Part shown: piece by piece, positions 17,761 through 24,906 of the stretch | Layout: every line of letters begins with the position of its first letter | How positions within the stretch are numbered: position 1 is the first letter of the stretch | NCBI GenBank assembly: GCA_965231765.1 | Contig: OZ246887.1 | Location: 1,302,001-1,366,000 of the forward strand | Origin: JAAXHF01 sp963665955 | GTDB lineage: Bacteria > Desulfobacterota > Binatia > Bin18 | Length of the DNA: 64,000 nucleotides | Direction of reading: 5' to 3' | Translations under genes and position numbers: made by a program | Notes under the pieces: model-generated | The model's input: the letters and a program-made list of their open reading frames with translations, nothing else | What the model was told of the DNA's origin: nothing | The model's database searches: none

Positions 17761-17788
17761 GTAGGGGCGCTTCGCGAAGCGCCCCTAC
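17761..17788. repeat. 28-bp perfect palindrome (REP-like / bidirectional terminator)
   Basis: The sequence begins GTAGGGGCGCTTCG and continues with its exact reverse complement. It fills the 44-bp gap between two convergent genes. A near-identical element lies at 33234-33261, also between convergent genes. It is probably a dispersed REP-family element that may stop transcription from both sides. Confidence 0.7.
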
Positions 17789-17801
17789 TCACACAAACAC
17801 C

Positions 17802-18881
17802 CTACGGCCGAAAATACGGAATCACATATTTCCCAAACAGTTTGATCGAGTCCATGATGTTTTGATGCGGAAGGCCGCCAAACTGCATGAAACACAGGAC
17901 TTGATCGACGCCCGCCTGTTCGTATTTTTTCAGAATCCGGATACATGTATCCGGGTCGCCCATACAGAACGTGCCACCTTCAATCATGTCGTCGAGCGTC
18001 TTGCCCGTCCGCTCGCCCTGCACTGCTCCAACCGCAAATTTATACGAGTCAGGAATCTTCACATCTTGCTCTTGCCAAGGGCGATAGAGCTCGACGGATT
18101 TGTTCAAAAACCATTGCCCGGCTGGACCACCCACGTCGCGCGCTTGTTTGTCAGTCTCCGCACAGTGCACAATACCCAGAGCAGCGACTTGGTTGTTAAT
18201 AAACGCCCCAACTGGCTCAGCTTCTCGGATGCCCTCCTGATACATTTCCACTCGCCGATGCAATTCATCAGGGTCACCAATATGAAAACACAGGGCCCCA
18301 ATGCCTTTGCGTCCGGCGTTGGCAAAGCTCTCGGGCTGGGCACACGCCACCCACAATGGTGGGTGAGGTTTCTGGACTGGCTTGGGAATAACCGAACGCG
18401 GTGGGACTTTGAAATAATGCCCCTCATGCGAAAAAGTCTCCTCTGTCCACATCCTGGGAATCATCGAAATAGCCTCTTCCCACATGGCTTTGGTCTCTTC
18501 TGGATTGACCTCAAAGCCACCCATCTCAATCAGCGTGGTTGAACGCCCCGTGCCTAAATCCATCCGGCCGTCGCTCAAGATATCGAGTACCGCTGCGCGT
18601 TCAGCCACCCGAATCGGATGGTTATACGCCGCCGGCAGGAGCGCTACGGCGTGGCCAATACGAATCTTGCTCGTCCGCTGAGAAATTGCGCCGTATAAGA
18701 CTTCGGGTGCCGGGCAATACGAAAACTCGGTCAGGAAGTGATGTTCCACCGTCCAGAAATACTCAAAGCCCATTTCCTCAGCTAACACGACTTGGGCAAT
18801 GACTTGTTTATAGGTGTCCTGCTCAATGCCTGGGTAATGTGGCTCTGGGATCTGAATCTCATACATCATGCCAAATTTCAT
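17802..18881 (-). CDS. LLM-class flavin-dependent monooxygenase
   Basis: A 359-residue luciferase-like TIM-barrel protein. It begins KFGMMYEIQIPEPHYPG and contains EEMGFEYFWTVEHHF, SKIRIGHAVALLP, HPIRVAERAAVLDILSDGRMDLGTGRS and a C-terminal INNQVAALG region, all standard bacterial-luciferase/LLM features. Members use FMNH2 or F420 to oxidise sulfonates, aldehydes, terpenoids or other small molecules. The substrate is unknown. AAGGAGG precedes the ATG. The TrpC-like gene ends 36 bp upstream on the same strand, and an SDR precedes that, so the three probably form one operon. Confidence 0.88.
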   Translation of the reverse strand: MKFGMMYEIQIPEPHYPGIEQDTYKQVIAQVVLAEEMGFEYFWTVEHHFLTEFSYCPAPEVLYGAISQRTSKIRIGHAVALLPAAYNHPIRVAERAAVLDILSDGRMDLGTGRSTTLIEMGGFEVNPEETKAMWEEAISMIPRMWTEETFSHEGHYFKVPPRSVIPKPVQKPHPPLWVACAQPESFANAGRKGIGALCFHIGDPDELHRRVEMYQEGIREAEPVGAFINNQVAALGIVHCAETDKQARDVGGPAGQWFLNKSVELYRPWQEQDVKIPDSYKFAVGAVQGERTGKTLDDMIEGGTFCMGDPDTCIRILKKYEQAGVDQVLCFMQFGGLPHQNIMDSIKLFGKYVIPYFRP

Positions 18882-18916
18882 ACGTGTCCCTCCTTATTCA
18901 TTTGTATTGCCCAGTC

Positions 18917-19690
18917 CTATCCAGTCAGACTGGCCAGCCGCGCCAAGACGGCCTCAACATCAGGTGCATCAAGCAGCATATTGCCCACGAGCACGGCATC
19001 CACTTTCCCCTGGAGCGCAGCGCATTCATCAGCAGTTGCCGCTTCATCTAGTGCCAACACGGTCTTTTGGCGCGGTATGAGCGGGCTGAGGCGCTCAATC
19101 TGTGCCATGTCAATTTTGCCAGACTTGCCAGACGGCGAGGTGATGCCTAAAACAAATGCGCCTGCGGTCAGCGCCTGTTCAACTTCGGCTTCGGTCCGCA
19201 CCGCGACCACAGGCGTGACATGCGCAGAAGTCGCCACCGTCACCAAATTTGCAAGTGTCGCCGCGTGTGTCGTCGCGTCAAGTATGCCGGCCCACAGTAA
19301 AACCGCATCTGCCCCACACAGCCGCGCCTGATGAATCTGATGGACATGCATAACAAGGTCGAGCCGCAGGATCGGAGCAGTCACAGCCCCGGAGATTTTT
19401 TGCAAGTCTTCAAGCGATGTCCCAAACACGCCCGGCTCAGTGTACACGGCAATCGCTCCGACCTCGGCATCATCGCACGCTTGCGCGAACACGACCAGAT
19501 CGGTCTCTTCCCAGCGACGCCCGGTGTGCGGATCAATCCGCTTGATGGCCGCAATGAACGCCAGCTCTTGCTTGTGGGTCGTCACATACTGGACAAAGGA
19601 CCGAATGCTCGGCGTCACCTCCCTCAGCGACATGCTGGCCAGCTGCTCAATCTCGGCAGCCTTTGCCGTACGTAACGATTCCCAGTTCAT
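18917..19690 (-). CDS. Indole-3-glycerol-phosphate-synthase-like TIM barrel lacking catalytic residues
   Basis: A 257-residue protein that aligns by eye along the whole TrpC barrel: FIAAIKRIDP, EPGVFGTSLEDLQKI, APILRLDLVMHVHQIHQARL, GADAVLLWAGIL, VVAVRTEAEVEQAL, LGITSPSGK and VDAVLVGNMLL. In true indole-glycerol-phosphate synthase these places read AExKxxSPS, VLRKDF, VEVH, GINxR and AESG. Here the catalytic Glu is Ala48, the Lys is Leu110, the second Glu is Ala163, the Asn is Thr184, and the ES pair is Leu214-Asp215. The Lys of the first motif (Lys50) remains. Tryptophan synthesis is therefore unlikely. It lies between an SDR and an LLM gene, eight bases after the SDR stop. Confidence 0.75.
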   Translation of the reverse strand: MNWESLRTAKAAEIEQLASMSLREVTPSIRSFVQYVTTHKQELAFIAAIKRIDPHTGRRWEETDLVVFAQACDDAEVGAIAVYTEPGVFGTSLEDLQKISGAVTAPILRLDLVMHVHQIHQARLCGADAVLLWAGILDATTHAATLANLVTVATSAHVTPVVAVRTEAEVEQALTAGAFVLGITSPSGKSGKIDMAQIERLSPLIPRQKTVLALDEAATADECAALQGKVDAVLVGNMLLDAPDVEAVLARLASLTG

Positions 19691-19698
19691 GCCTCCTC

Positions 19699-20496
19699 CT
19701 AGCCGCGCTGAAAGTGCGACATGTCAGGCAGACCCGTCTGGGCCGTGATCCCGCCATCCACTCGAATGGCTTCGCCCGTAATAAACGAGGCGTCATCTGA
19801 GGCCAGAAACAGGACCGTATGCGCAATCTCTTGGGGCTCGCCCATACGCCCAAGCGGGTGCGCCTCGCCTTGTATGCGTCGGAACTCGTCGGCGCGATCT
19901 CCACCCAGAAGTTCCGGGACCCGGGTGTTAATCGCTCCAGGGCAGACACAGTTCACCCGGATATTGTGTTTGGCGTTTTCAATCGCAGCCGTGCGGGTCA
20001 GGTTGATCACCCCAGCCTTGGCGGCATTATAGGACGACATGCCATAATCAGCGCCCGTTCCGGAGATGGACGCGGTGTTGACAATCACACCCGTGCCTTG
20101 TTTATGCATAATCGGCAAGCAATATTTCATGCCGAGAAAGACACTCGTCAGCGTCACCGCCACAACGCGGTTCCAACTCTCCAGGCTGAAGTCTTCGAGC
20201 CGTCCCACGTCGGCAAGACCAGCGTTATTAAACATCACATCCAGACGACCGTAGGTATCCATGGCCAGCTGAATCGTGGCTTGCACACCTTCCGGATCGG
20301 CCGCATCCATTTTGAGCCAGACCGCTTTTCCACCGCGCGCCGCAATCTCAGCTGCGACGGCTTCAGCCCGTTTGCCGCTCAAGTCCGCAATGACGACGGA
20401 AGCTCCTTCCTCGACAAAACGGCACGCGGTCGCCGCGCCGATGCCTGAGCCGCCAGCTGTGATAATGGCGACCTTGGTATCAAATCGTCCTGCCAT
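19699..20496 (-). CDS. SDR-family NAD(P)-dependent oxidoreductase
   Basis: A 265-residue classical short-chain dehydrogenase. The cofactor loop is ITAGGSGIGAATA, followed by MDAADPEG, NNAGLAD, the catalytic Ser in NTASISGTGA and the Tyr/Lys pair in YNAAKAG. The substrate loop and C-terminal FITGEAIRVDGGITAQ are normal. The family oxidises or reduces alcohols, ketones or sugars, and the substrate is not evident. It heads the minus-strand set SDR - TrpC-like - LLM monooxygenase, with short gaps of 8 and 35 bp. Confidence 0.9.
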   Translation of the reverse strand: MAGRFDTKVAIITAGGSGIGAATACRFVEEGASVVIADLSGKRAEAVAAEIAARGGKAVWLKMDAADPEGVQATIQLAMDTYGRLDVMFNNAGLADVGRLEDFSLESWNRVVAVTLTSVFLGMKYCLPIMHKQGTGVIVNTASISGTGADYGMSSYNAAKAGVINLTRTAAIENAKHNIRVNCVCPGAINTRVPELLGGDRADEFRRIQGEAHPLGRMGEPQEIAHTVLFLASDDASFITGEAIRVDGGITAQTGLPDMSHFQRG

Positions 20497-20610
20497 ATTC
20501 GTCTCTCCTCATGCCAGTAGTATTCTCGTACAGGGTTAAAGCACCCTGCCCGCATCAAGACAAGAGGAGACTCGACAGGGGAAGATTTCCGTTGCGCCGG
20601 TGCCTGCCCT

Positions 20611-21525
20611 CTACCGGGCGGCAACCATCTTCACAACTGGTGAAAATGGAAGAGCCTGCTGGATCGCAAGACTGATTTGCTGGGCTTTGGCAGCTGAGGG
20701 AAAGGGGCCGATCACGACTCGGTGCCACGGATTCTCAGTATCATTCGCTGGCGTGATCTGTGGTTGGTAGCCTTCGTCGTGCAAAAGCCGGACAGCATGC
20801 CGCGCCCCGCTTGAGGAACGAAAGGCAGCCACCTGCACCCGATAGGCATCACCAGCCGAAGCGGCTGAGACGGCACCATCCGCCCCGGCAGCGTTGTCCC
20901 CGGCCGTGACTTCAGGCAAATCTGGCACGGCAGCAGCGAGATGCCGGGCAAGGTCATCAACAGCTCTCACCATTTGTTCTCTTGTCATTGTGCGCAGATT
21001 GAGAATAATACTTGGCACGGCACTAATCAGAGACAGCGGCAGCCCGCCGGACCGGAAGCGGGTGGAATACGATTCTTCCACCAGCGACTTGCCCGTCTGG
21101 GTGTCGACAATCAGAATGCCAGCGTCTAGAGAGATGCCCGAATAGAGGCCCAGATAGGTCCGGCTTGCCTTTGAGACGAGGCCATAGACTAAGGCCTGGC
21201 AGCCAAGCCTCTGGCCGAGCGATCGGGCCGGGAGCTGATCCCAATTGTCCGGCAGCTCTTTGTCAATCTCGTGGAGTTCAGCATCCACAAACCGCTTGGT
21301 ACTGAAATGAGCGGCAAAACTCTCGCGCACCAGACCGGCGATTTCCGGTTTGTCAGTCTGATTGGTAAAGGGCAGTACACACACCCGTTTTGGGCTCGTC
21401 TCGGGGCCTGTCTCTTGGCTCCAGGCAATAAAGTTGGGAGTAGGAGGGCTAGGCTTCTGGGGCGAGCAGGCAGTCCACACCAGAGCCAGCCCGAGACTGC
21501 ACACCACCGCAGCAGCTTTCTTCAT
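20611..21525 (-). CDS. Outer-membrane-type lipoprotein with DUF799-like and SPOR domains
   Basis: The start is placed at MKKAAAVVCSLGLALVWTAC (GAGGGAGGATGT just upstream), not at a longer in-frame start. The signal peptide ends with a lipobox-like VWTAC, so the mature protein of ~285 aa would be lipid-anchored at Cys20. Residues ~40-200 (RVCVLPFTNQTDKPEIAGLVRESF to SILNLRTMT) resemble the GNA1162/DUF799 lipoprotein fold. A Gly/Ala-rich linker leads to a C-terminal SPOR domain (YRVQVAAFRSSSGARHAVRLL, RVVIGPFPS). SPOR domains bind denuded peptidoglycan at septa, so a cell-envelope role is likely. Confidence 0.75.
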   Translation of the reverse strand: MKKAAAVVCSLGLALVWTACSPQKPSPPTPNFIAWSQETGPETSPKRVCVLPFTNQTDKPEIAGLVRESFAAHFSTKRFVDAELHEIDKELPDNWDQLPARSLGQRLGCQALVYGLVSKASRTYLGLYSGISLDAGILIVDTQTGKSLVEESYSTRFRSGGLPLSLISAVPSIILNLRTMTREQMVRAVDDLARHLAAAVPDLPEVTAGDNAAGADGAVSAASAGDAYRVQVAAFRSSSGARHAVRLLHDEGYQPQITPANDTENPWHRVVIGPFPSAAKAQQISLAIQQALPFSPVVKMVAAR

Positions 21526-21760
21526 GCCACATCCTCCCTCTCCACACCACACAGCCCGGTGTGTCCTGGCTTCTTTGTACACGAATCGGGCTGGAGAAGA
21601 AATGGGACGCCAATTCTTGTCCAGCCCGGATAAAGCCGATACAGTGTCTTGGCAGCAGCGAAGAAGGAGGGCAGCCCCGTGCAGACGGTGAGCCAACTGG
21701 AGCGCACCCTGGTCGCGTGCTGCGGAGTGAAAAAAATGAAGGACTCAGTCCTCATTACTT

Positions 21761-22600
21761 ATGTTAAAATCCACCTTCCAACACATTCACGGCATTGGCG
21801 ACAAGACCGAAAAAAAGATCTGGGCAGCTGGCCTGACCAACTGGGAGACCTTTCTCGAAGCCCCCCAGGAAGCACCCCTCGCCCAGTGGCAACGCGACTT
21901 GGCCTGTCGTGAGCTTGAGCAATCGCTCCAGTTCCTGGAACGCCGCGATGCCCAATATTTTAACCACAAGCTCGCCCCGCCCCTCCAGTGGCGTTTATAT
22001 CCGGAGTTCGGCCAGCGGGTCGGCTATCTTGATATCGAGACCACGGGAACCACGCCAGAGGAGTGCGTCATTACGGTCATTGGTGTGTATGACGGACACC
22101 ACCCTCGGGTGTACGTGCAAGGACAAAATTTGTCTGCCTTTGTCGATGAGATTGGGGAATACACACTCCTTGTCACGTACAATGGCAAGTCATTTGATCT
22201 CCCGTTTATTCGGCGTGAGATGGGCCTGGCCCTGAATCACGCCCATATTGATCTGCGTTACCCTTTGGCTGCACTCGGCTATAAGGGCGGGCTGAAAAAA
22301 ATTGAACGAGCGTTGGGCTTGGAACGCGAGGGGCCACTGGCCCTGCTAGACGGTTGGTGTGCGGTGTTGTTGTGGCAGTACTATCAACACGGGGACGCAG
22401 GCGCGTTGGAAACTTTGCTGCGCTATAATTTGGAAGATGTGGTACATCTGCCAGCCCTTTTGGCCCAAGTCTATAATACCCAGGTACAGCGACTGCCTTT
22501 TTTCATGCCGGGTATCACCTTCCCTCCGCCACCGGAAATTCAGTTCGGCTTTGATGCCACGGCCATTCAGTGCGTGCTCGAAGCCACCGGGAAAATTTAG
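21761..22600 (+). CDS. DEDD exonuclease-like protein (YprB/RNase_H_2 family) with N-terminal HhH
   Basis: A 279-residue protein. The first ~40 residues (FQHIHGIGDKTEKKIWAAGLTNWETF) form a helix-hairpin-helix-like DNA-binding element. The core is an RNase H-like 3'-5' exonuclease: YLDIETTG near residue 88 (Asp and Glu ligands), LLVTYNGKSFDLPFIRRE, and LRYNLEDVVHL with the late Asp. This matches the YprB ribonuclease H-like family. The start is set at ATG 21761; its Shine-Dalgarno is weak. It converges on the beta-helix gene with five bases between stops. A role in nucleic acid processing or repair is inferred. Confidence 0.75.
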   Translation: MLKSTFQHIHGIGDKTEKKIWAAGLTNWETFLEAPQEAPLAQWQRDLACRELEQSLQFLERRDAQYFNHKLAPPLQWRLYPEFGQRVGYLDIETTGTTPEECVITVIGVYDGHHPRVYVQGQNLSAFVDEIGEYTLLVTYNGKSFDLPFIRREMGLALNHAHIDLRYPLAALGYKGGLKKIERALGLEREGPLALLDGWCAVLLWQYYQHGDAGALETLLRYNLEDVVHLPALLAQVYNTQVQRLPFFMPGITFPPPPEIQFGFDATAIQCVLEATGKI

Positions 22601-22605
22601 CCTGA

Positions 22606-23871
22606 CTACAGCAAATCCTCTGTCGTCCGCTGGTAGGCTTGACTGCCGTCAGCGATGCCAGCTTGGTTGCCTGCCAAGCCATCGCTGACTTGGATGTTGT
22701 GCGCATCGGAAGCAGTCCCGGTATTTCGCTGTAAGCCTACCGTTGCCGTATTGCCCTGTAGCGTAGCGCCTGACGGGCCGCCTGCCCCTTGCACAACAAC
22801 GCTGCCGGTAATCGTATTCCGGGACACGACCGCCTCAAGCGTATTGTGCTGTGTCGCAACTCCATCCATGCCTGTTGCCCCGACCAGACGGAGCGCGTTT
22901 TTTGCACAGTCCACAATCTGATTCCGATCAAGCACCACCGTACAGGCGTTGTGCTGCGCCTCACCGACTGCCCCTTGGACAGCAATACCGATGGGACTCT
23001 CAGAGATCGTATTGCCACTGAACAGACCATGCAGCTGATTATGTTGGGGGACCTTCTCGGCCAAGGGCAGTGCCGTAATAATATTGATACCAAACTGTTT
23101 GTTCTTTCTCAGAATATTATCGGCCGCAACGATGTGGAAACGGTTATGCGACGGGCCAAAGGAACACGAGAAGAGCAAACCACCCCGCTCACTCGATTCA
23201 ATCGAATTGCGCAGAATGGTTGCCGCATATGCAACCTGATCAGGCTCAGGAAAGAAACAGATGAAGGCAATGCCGTCAGCAAAGCAGTCTTGCATCACAT
23301 TGTCGGTAACGATCAGTCGGTTGGCTTGTCCGTGGCGGGCCTCGGCAAAAACATGATGCCCTTGGCGGGCCCCGACCCCACGCGGCAGCTTCGGCTCAAA
23401 GCGCTTCAGGCCATTGTGCTGAAAAACACACTGAGTGATAATCGCCTCAGTCACCCCACACACAAAAATCCCGTGGTCACCGTGCCGACTGATTGTACAG
23501 TTCCGAATTGTCGCATTTCCACCCACAGGCAGACCTATCCCATGGCCGCCCCCATTCGTGACCGTCACCCCACTGAGACTCGCCCCATTCTCAAGCACGA
23601 TCACAGCTTCGTCTGGCTGAATCGGATGGAAAGACGGCTCACCCACACCTTCCCCATCGATGATGCAGTCATCCGCACCGGCCCCTTCGACTGCCACACC
23701 AGCCGGAATCCGCACCGGCAAGCGTTCCCCGGTTTGTGCCGGAGCATAGGTTCCCGGCTCAAGGAGGATCACATCGCCACTTTGGGCAGCTTGGACGGCT
23801 TGGCTGAGAGAAGTAGCGTCTGCGGCCGATGCATTGGAAAGATCATTCGGTTGGACACGAATTGCACGCAT
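22606..23871 (-). CDS. Right-handed parallel beta-helix protein (DUF1565/NosD-like)
   Basis: A 421-residue protein made of about ten beta-helix coils, e.g. SLSGVTVTNGGGHGIGL, ATIRNCTISRHGDHGIFV and AIITQCVFQHNG, repeated to the C-terminus. The N-terminal segment SLSQAVQAAQSGDVILLEPGTY matches the DUF1565/pectin-lyase-like entry domain. No signal peptide is visible, which is unusual because most relatives act on cell-surface polysaccharides. No carbohydrase active site could be assigned. An intrinsic terminator lies 41-74 bp upstream of its start codon, so expression may depend on read-through of the leader RNA described at 23912-23993. Confidence 0.75.
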   Translation of the reverse strand: MRAIRVQPNDLSNASAADATSLSQAVQAAQSGDVILLEPGTYAPAQTGERLPVRIPAGVAVEGAGADDCIIDGEGVGEPSFHPIQPDEAVIVLENGASLSGVTVTNGGGHGIGLPVGGNATIRNCTISRHGDHGIFVCGVTEAIITQCVFQHNGLKRFEPKLPRGVGARQGHHVFAEARHGQANRLIVTDNVMQDCFADGIAFICFFPEPDQVAYAATILRNSIESSERGGLLFSCSFGPSHNRFHIVAADNILRKNKQFGINIITALPLAEKVPQHNQLHGLFSGNTISESPIGIAVQGAVGEAQHNACTVVLDRNQIVDCAKNALRLVGATGMDGVATQHNTLEAVVSRNTITGSVVVQGAGGPSGATLQGNTATVGLQRNTGTASDAHNIQVSDGLAGNQAGIADGSQAYQRTTEDLL

Positions 23872-23911
23872 AACAGGTCCTTTAGCATACTGTTAAAACC
23901 CTGCTTGGCCC

Positions 23912-23945
23912 AATAAGAAAGGCCCGAAAGGAATCCTTTCGGGCC
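23912..23945 (-). terminator. Intrinsic terminator, minus strand
   Basis: The stem GGCCCGAAAG pairs with CTTTCGGGCC around a 5-nt loop (23921-23945). Reading the minus strand, it is followed by TTTCTTATT. This is a strong rho-independent terminator, 41 bp before the beta-helix start codon on the same strand. No protein gene upstream would need it, so it either ends a small RNA or attenuates the beta-helix gene. Confidence 0.75.
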
Positions 23946-23993
23946 CGGCTTGAAGACGACGGGGTTCCCACAACTCCAACTCGTCTTTATGCT
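23915..23993 (-). ncRNA. Candidate small RNA or attenuator leader of the beta-helix gene
   Basis: A predicted ~80-nt transcript between a promoter (24000-24028) and a terminator (23912-23945). It contains a perfect 7-bp stem, AAGACGA (23981-23987 read on minus) with TCGTCTT (23953-23959), enclosing GTTGTGGGAACCCC, and then the terminator hairpin. The layout of promoter, one folded domain and terminator is typical of both small RNAs and transcription-attenuating leaders. I do not recognise a known Rfam family. The loop motif TGTGGGAACCCC is the exact complement of a segment of the opposite leader (24307-24318). Confidence 0.45.
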
Positions 23994-23999
23994 GCGGGC

Positions 24000-24028
24000 A
24001 GCCTAACCGACTCCTATTCTGGGGTCAA
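24000..24028 (-). promoter_or_regulatory. Sigma-70-like promoter for the minus-strand leader
   Basis: On the minus strand a perfect-core -35 TTGACC (24023-24028) is separated by 17 bp from a -10 TAGGCT (24000-24005). The start would fall near 23993. The -35 and spacing are good. The -10 matches only its outer bases. Confidence 0.45.
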
Positions 24029-24212
24029 GACCGCAATTGCTTCCAAAAAAGTGTTCTACTTACGTCCATAATGGGACAGTGTTTGTAAAAAAATAGAACA
24101 GGCTGTTATTTTTCTTTTGAGCTGTCGAAGAATGTGTTTTTAAGTTGGCAAAGCTGTTGATGTACAAGGACTTTTTTTTCAAAAAATCTTTTCTCAAATA
24201 TTATTTTACTAC

Positions 24213-24241
24213 TTGACGGTCTTTTGGCCTTTTGTTAAAAA
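24213..24241 (+). promoter_or_regulatory. Sigma-70-like promoter for the plus-strand leader
   Basis: TTGACG (24213-24218), a 17-bp spacer, then TAAAAA (24236-24241), inside a markedly AT-rich stretch. It would start transcription close to the first hairpin of the leader at 24245. Confidence 0.4.
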
Positions 24242-24244
24242 ATT

Positions 24245-24441
24245 GTCTCAGAAGAGACGAGAGTAGGCTCAAAAAATATTTCGCGATGGCTCTTCGCAAC
24301 ACTTGAGGGGTTCCCACACCACAAAAACGACAGAAAAGTTTGAGCGAAATATATCCACCACAAAATCTACCAGCAGATTTGTAGTCCCTGAAACGGTGGA
24401 AACTCAACAAGAAAAGGCCCTGCCGACAGGGCCTTTTCTTT
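24245..24441 (+). ncRNA. Candidate structured 5' leader RNA (~200 nt) before the 24462 gene
   Basis: Several stems can be read directly. GTCTC/GAGAC has a 4-nt loop (24245-24258). TATTTCGC (24277-24284) pairs with GCGAAATA (24344-24351). GCTCAAA (24267-24273) can instead pair with TTTGAGC (24339-24345), which overlaps the previous arm and makes the two exclusive. CCACC/GGTGG (24355-24359, 24395-24399) encloses an AAATCT/AGATTT hairpin with a 6-nt loop. A 14-bp terminator closes the element 21 bp before the start codon. Mutually exclusive stems plus a terminator before an ORF is riboswitch- or attenuator-like. No known class is recognised. A stable small RNA is the alternative. Confidence 0.45.
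24409..24441. terminator. Strong bidirectional intrinsic terminator
   Basis: The arm GAAAAGGCCCTG (24411-24422) pairs with CAGGGCCTTTTC (24427-24438) around a 4-nt CCGA loop. Flanking AA/TT extends the stem to 14 bp. The U-rich CCTTTTCTTT works on the plus strand and a similar run exists on the minus strand. It lies directly before the ribosome site (TAAGGA) of the gene at 24462. Confidence 0.8.
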
Positions 24442-24461
24442 GTCCCCTAAGGAATAAAACA

Positions 24462-24845
24462 ATGGCAGATGATCCTTCTGAAAAAATTCCGCAGATCAAA
24501 GTCTCCAGCGCGTATCCTGGCGAATGGTATATTGTTGAGGTTGATGGGGGTGAGGGCAAGCTCCAGATGGAACTCCGCCGCCCAGTCGGAGATGAAGACA
24601 ACGATGTCTTCCACTTGAATATGACCGCCCCAATCCAGCCTTTTGAGGTAGAGAGCACAACCGGCGGTGGGACCAAGCACACGCATGAGCGAGTCGGGTC
24701 AGCCCATATCACTTTTAGTGGTCCGCACACAGTCTGGCCTGATTTTGTGCGCTGTATTCAGGCCCTGGCCAGTGTTTTTGACACATTGGAAACCACCCCA
24801 CTTGATCGTGAGAAGGTCCGCGAGAACTTCTTTAAAAAGAAGTAG
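24462..24845 (+). CDS. Small acidic protein of unknown function behind a structured leader
   Basis: A 127-residue soluble protein. The start at MADDPSEKIPQI is chosen because TAAGGA lies upstream and the longer open frame would have to translate the terminator. The body is beta-rich (GEWYIVEVDGGEGKLQMELRR) with a Gly-Thr-Lys-His loop near residue 70. The C-terminus is helical and ends REKVRENFFKKK. No family is recognised. Its distinctive feature is context: a ~200-nt structured leader with an intrinsic terminator ends 21 bp before the ATG, so its expression is probably conditional. Confidence 0.55.
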   Translation: MADDPSEKIPQIKVSSAYPGEWYIVEVDGGEGKLQMELRRPVGDEDNDVFHLNMTAPIQPFEVESTTGGGTKHTHERVGSAHITFSGPHTVWPDFVRCIQALASVFDTLETTPLDREKVRENFFKKK

Positions 24846-24906
24846 AGGCGGGCTTGTTGCATGGCGAGCGCTTGTGTCTTTGCCCACTCCTAAAATTTGC
24901 TCCTGT

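Noticed and set aside
18917..19690. Annotation as trpC
   Set aside because: The fold matches, but almost all catalytic residues are replaced, so the gene symbol would mislead.
24201..24410. 69-codon minus-strand frame through the AT-rich leader region
   Set aside because: Its Phe/Arg-rich composition looks like translated structured RNA, and the DNA is better explained by hairpins and a terminator.
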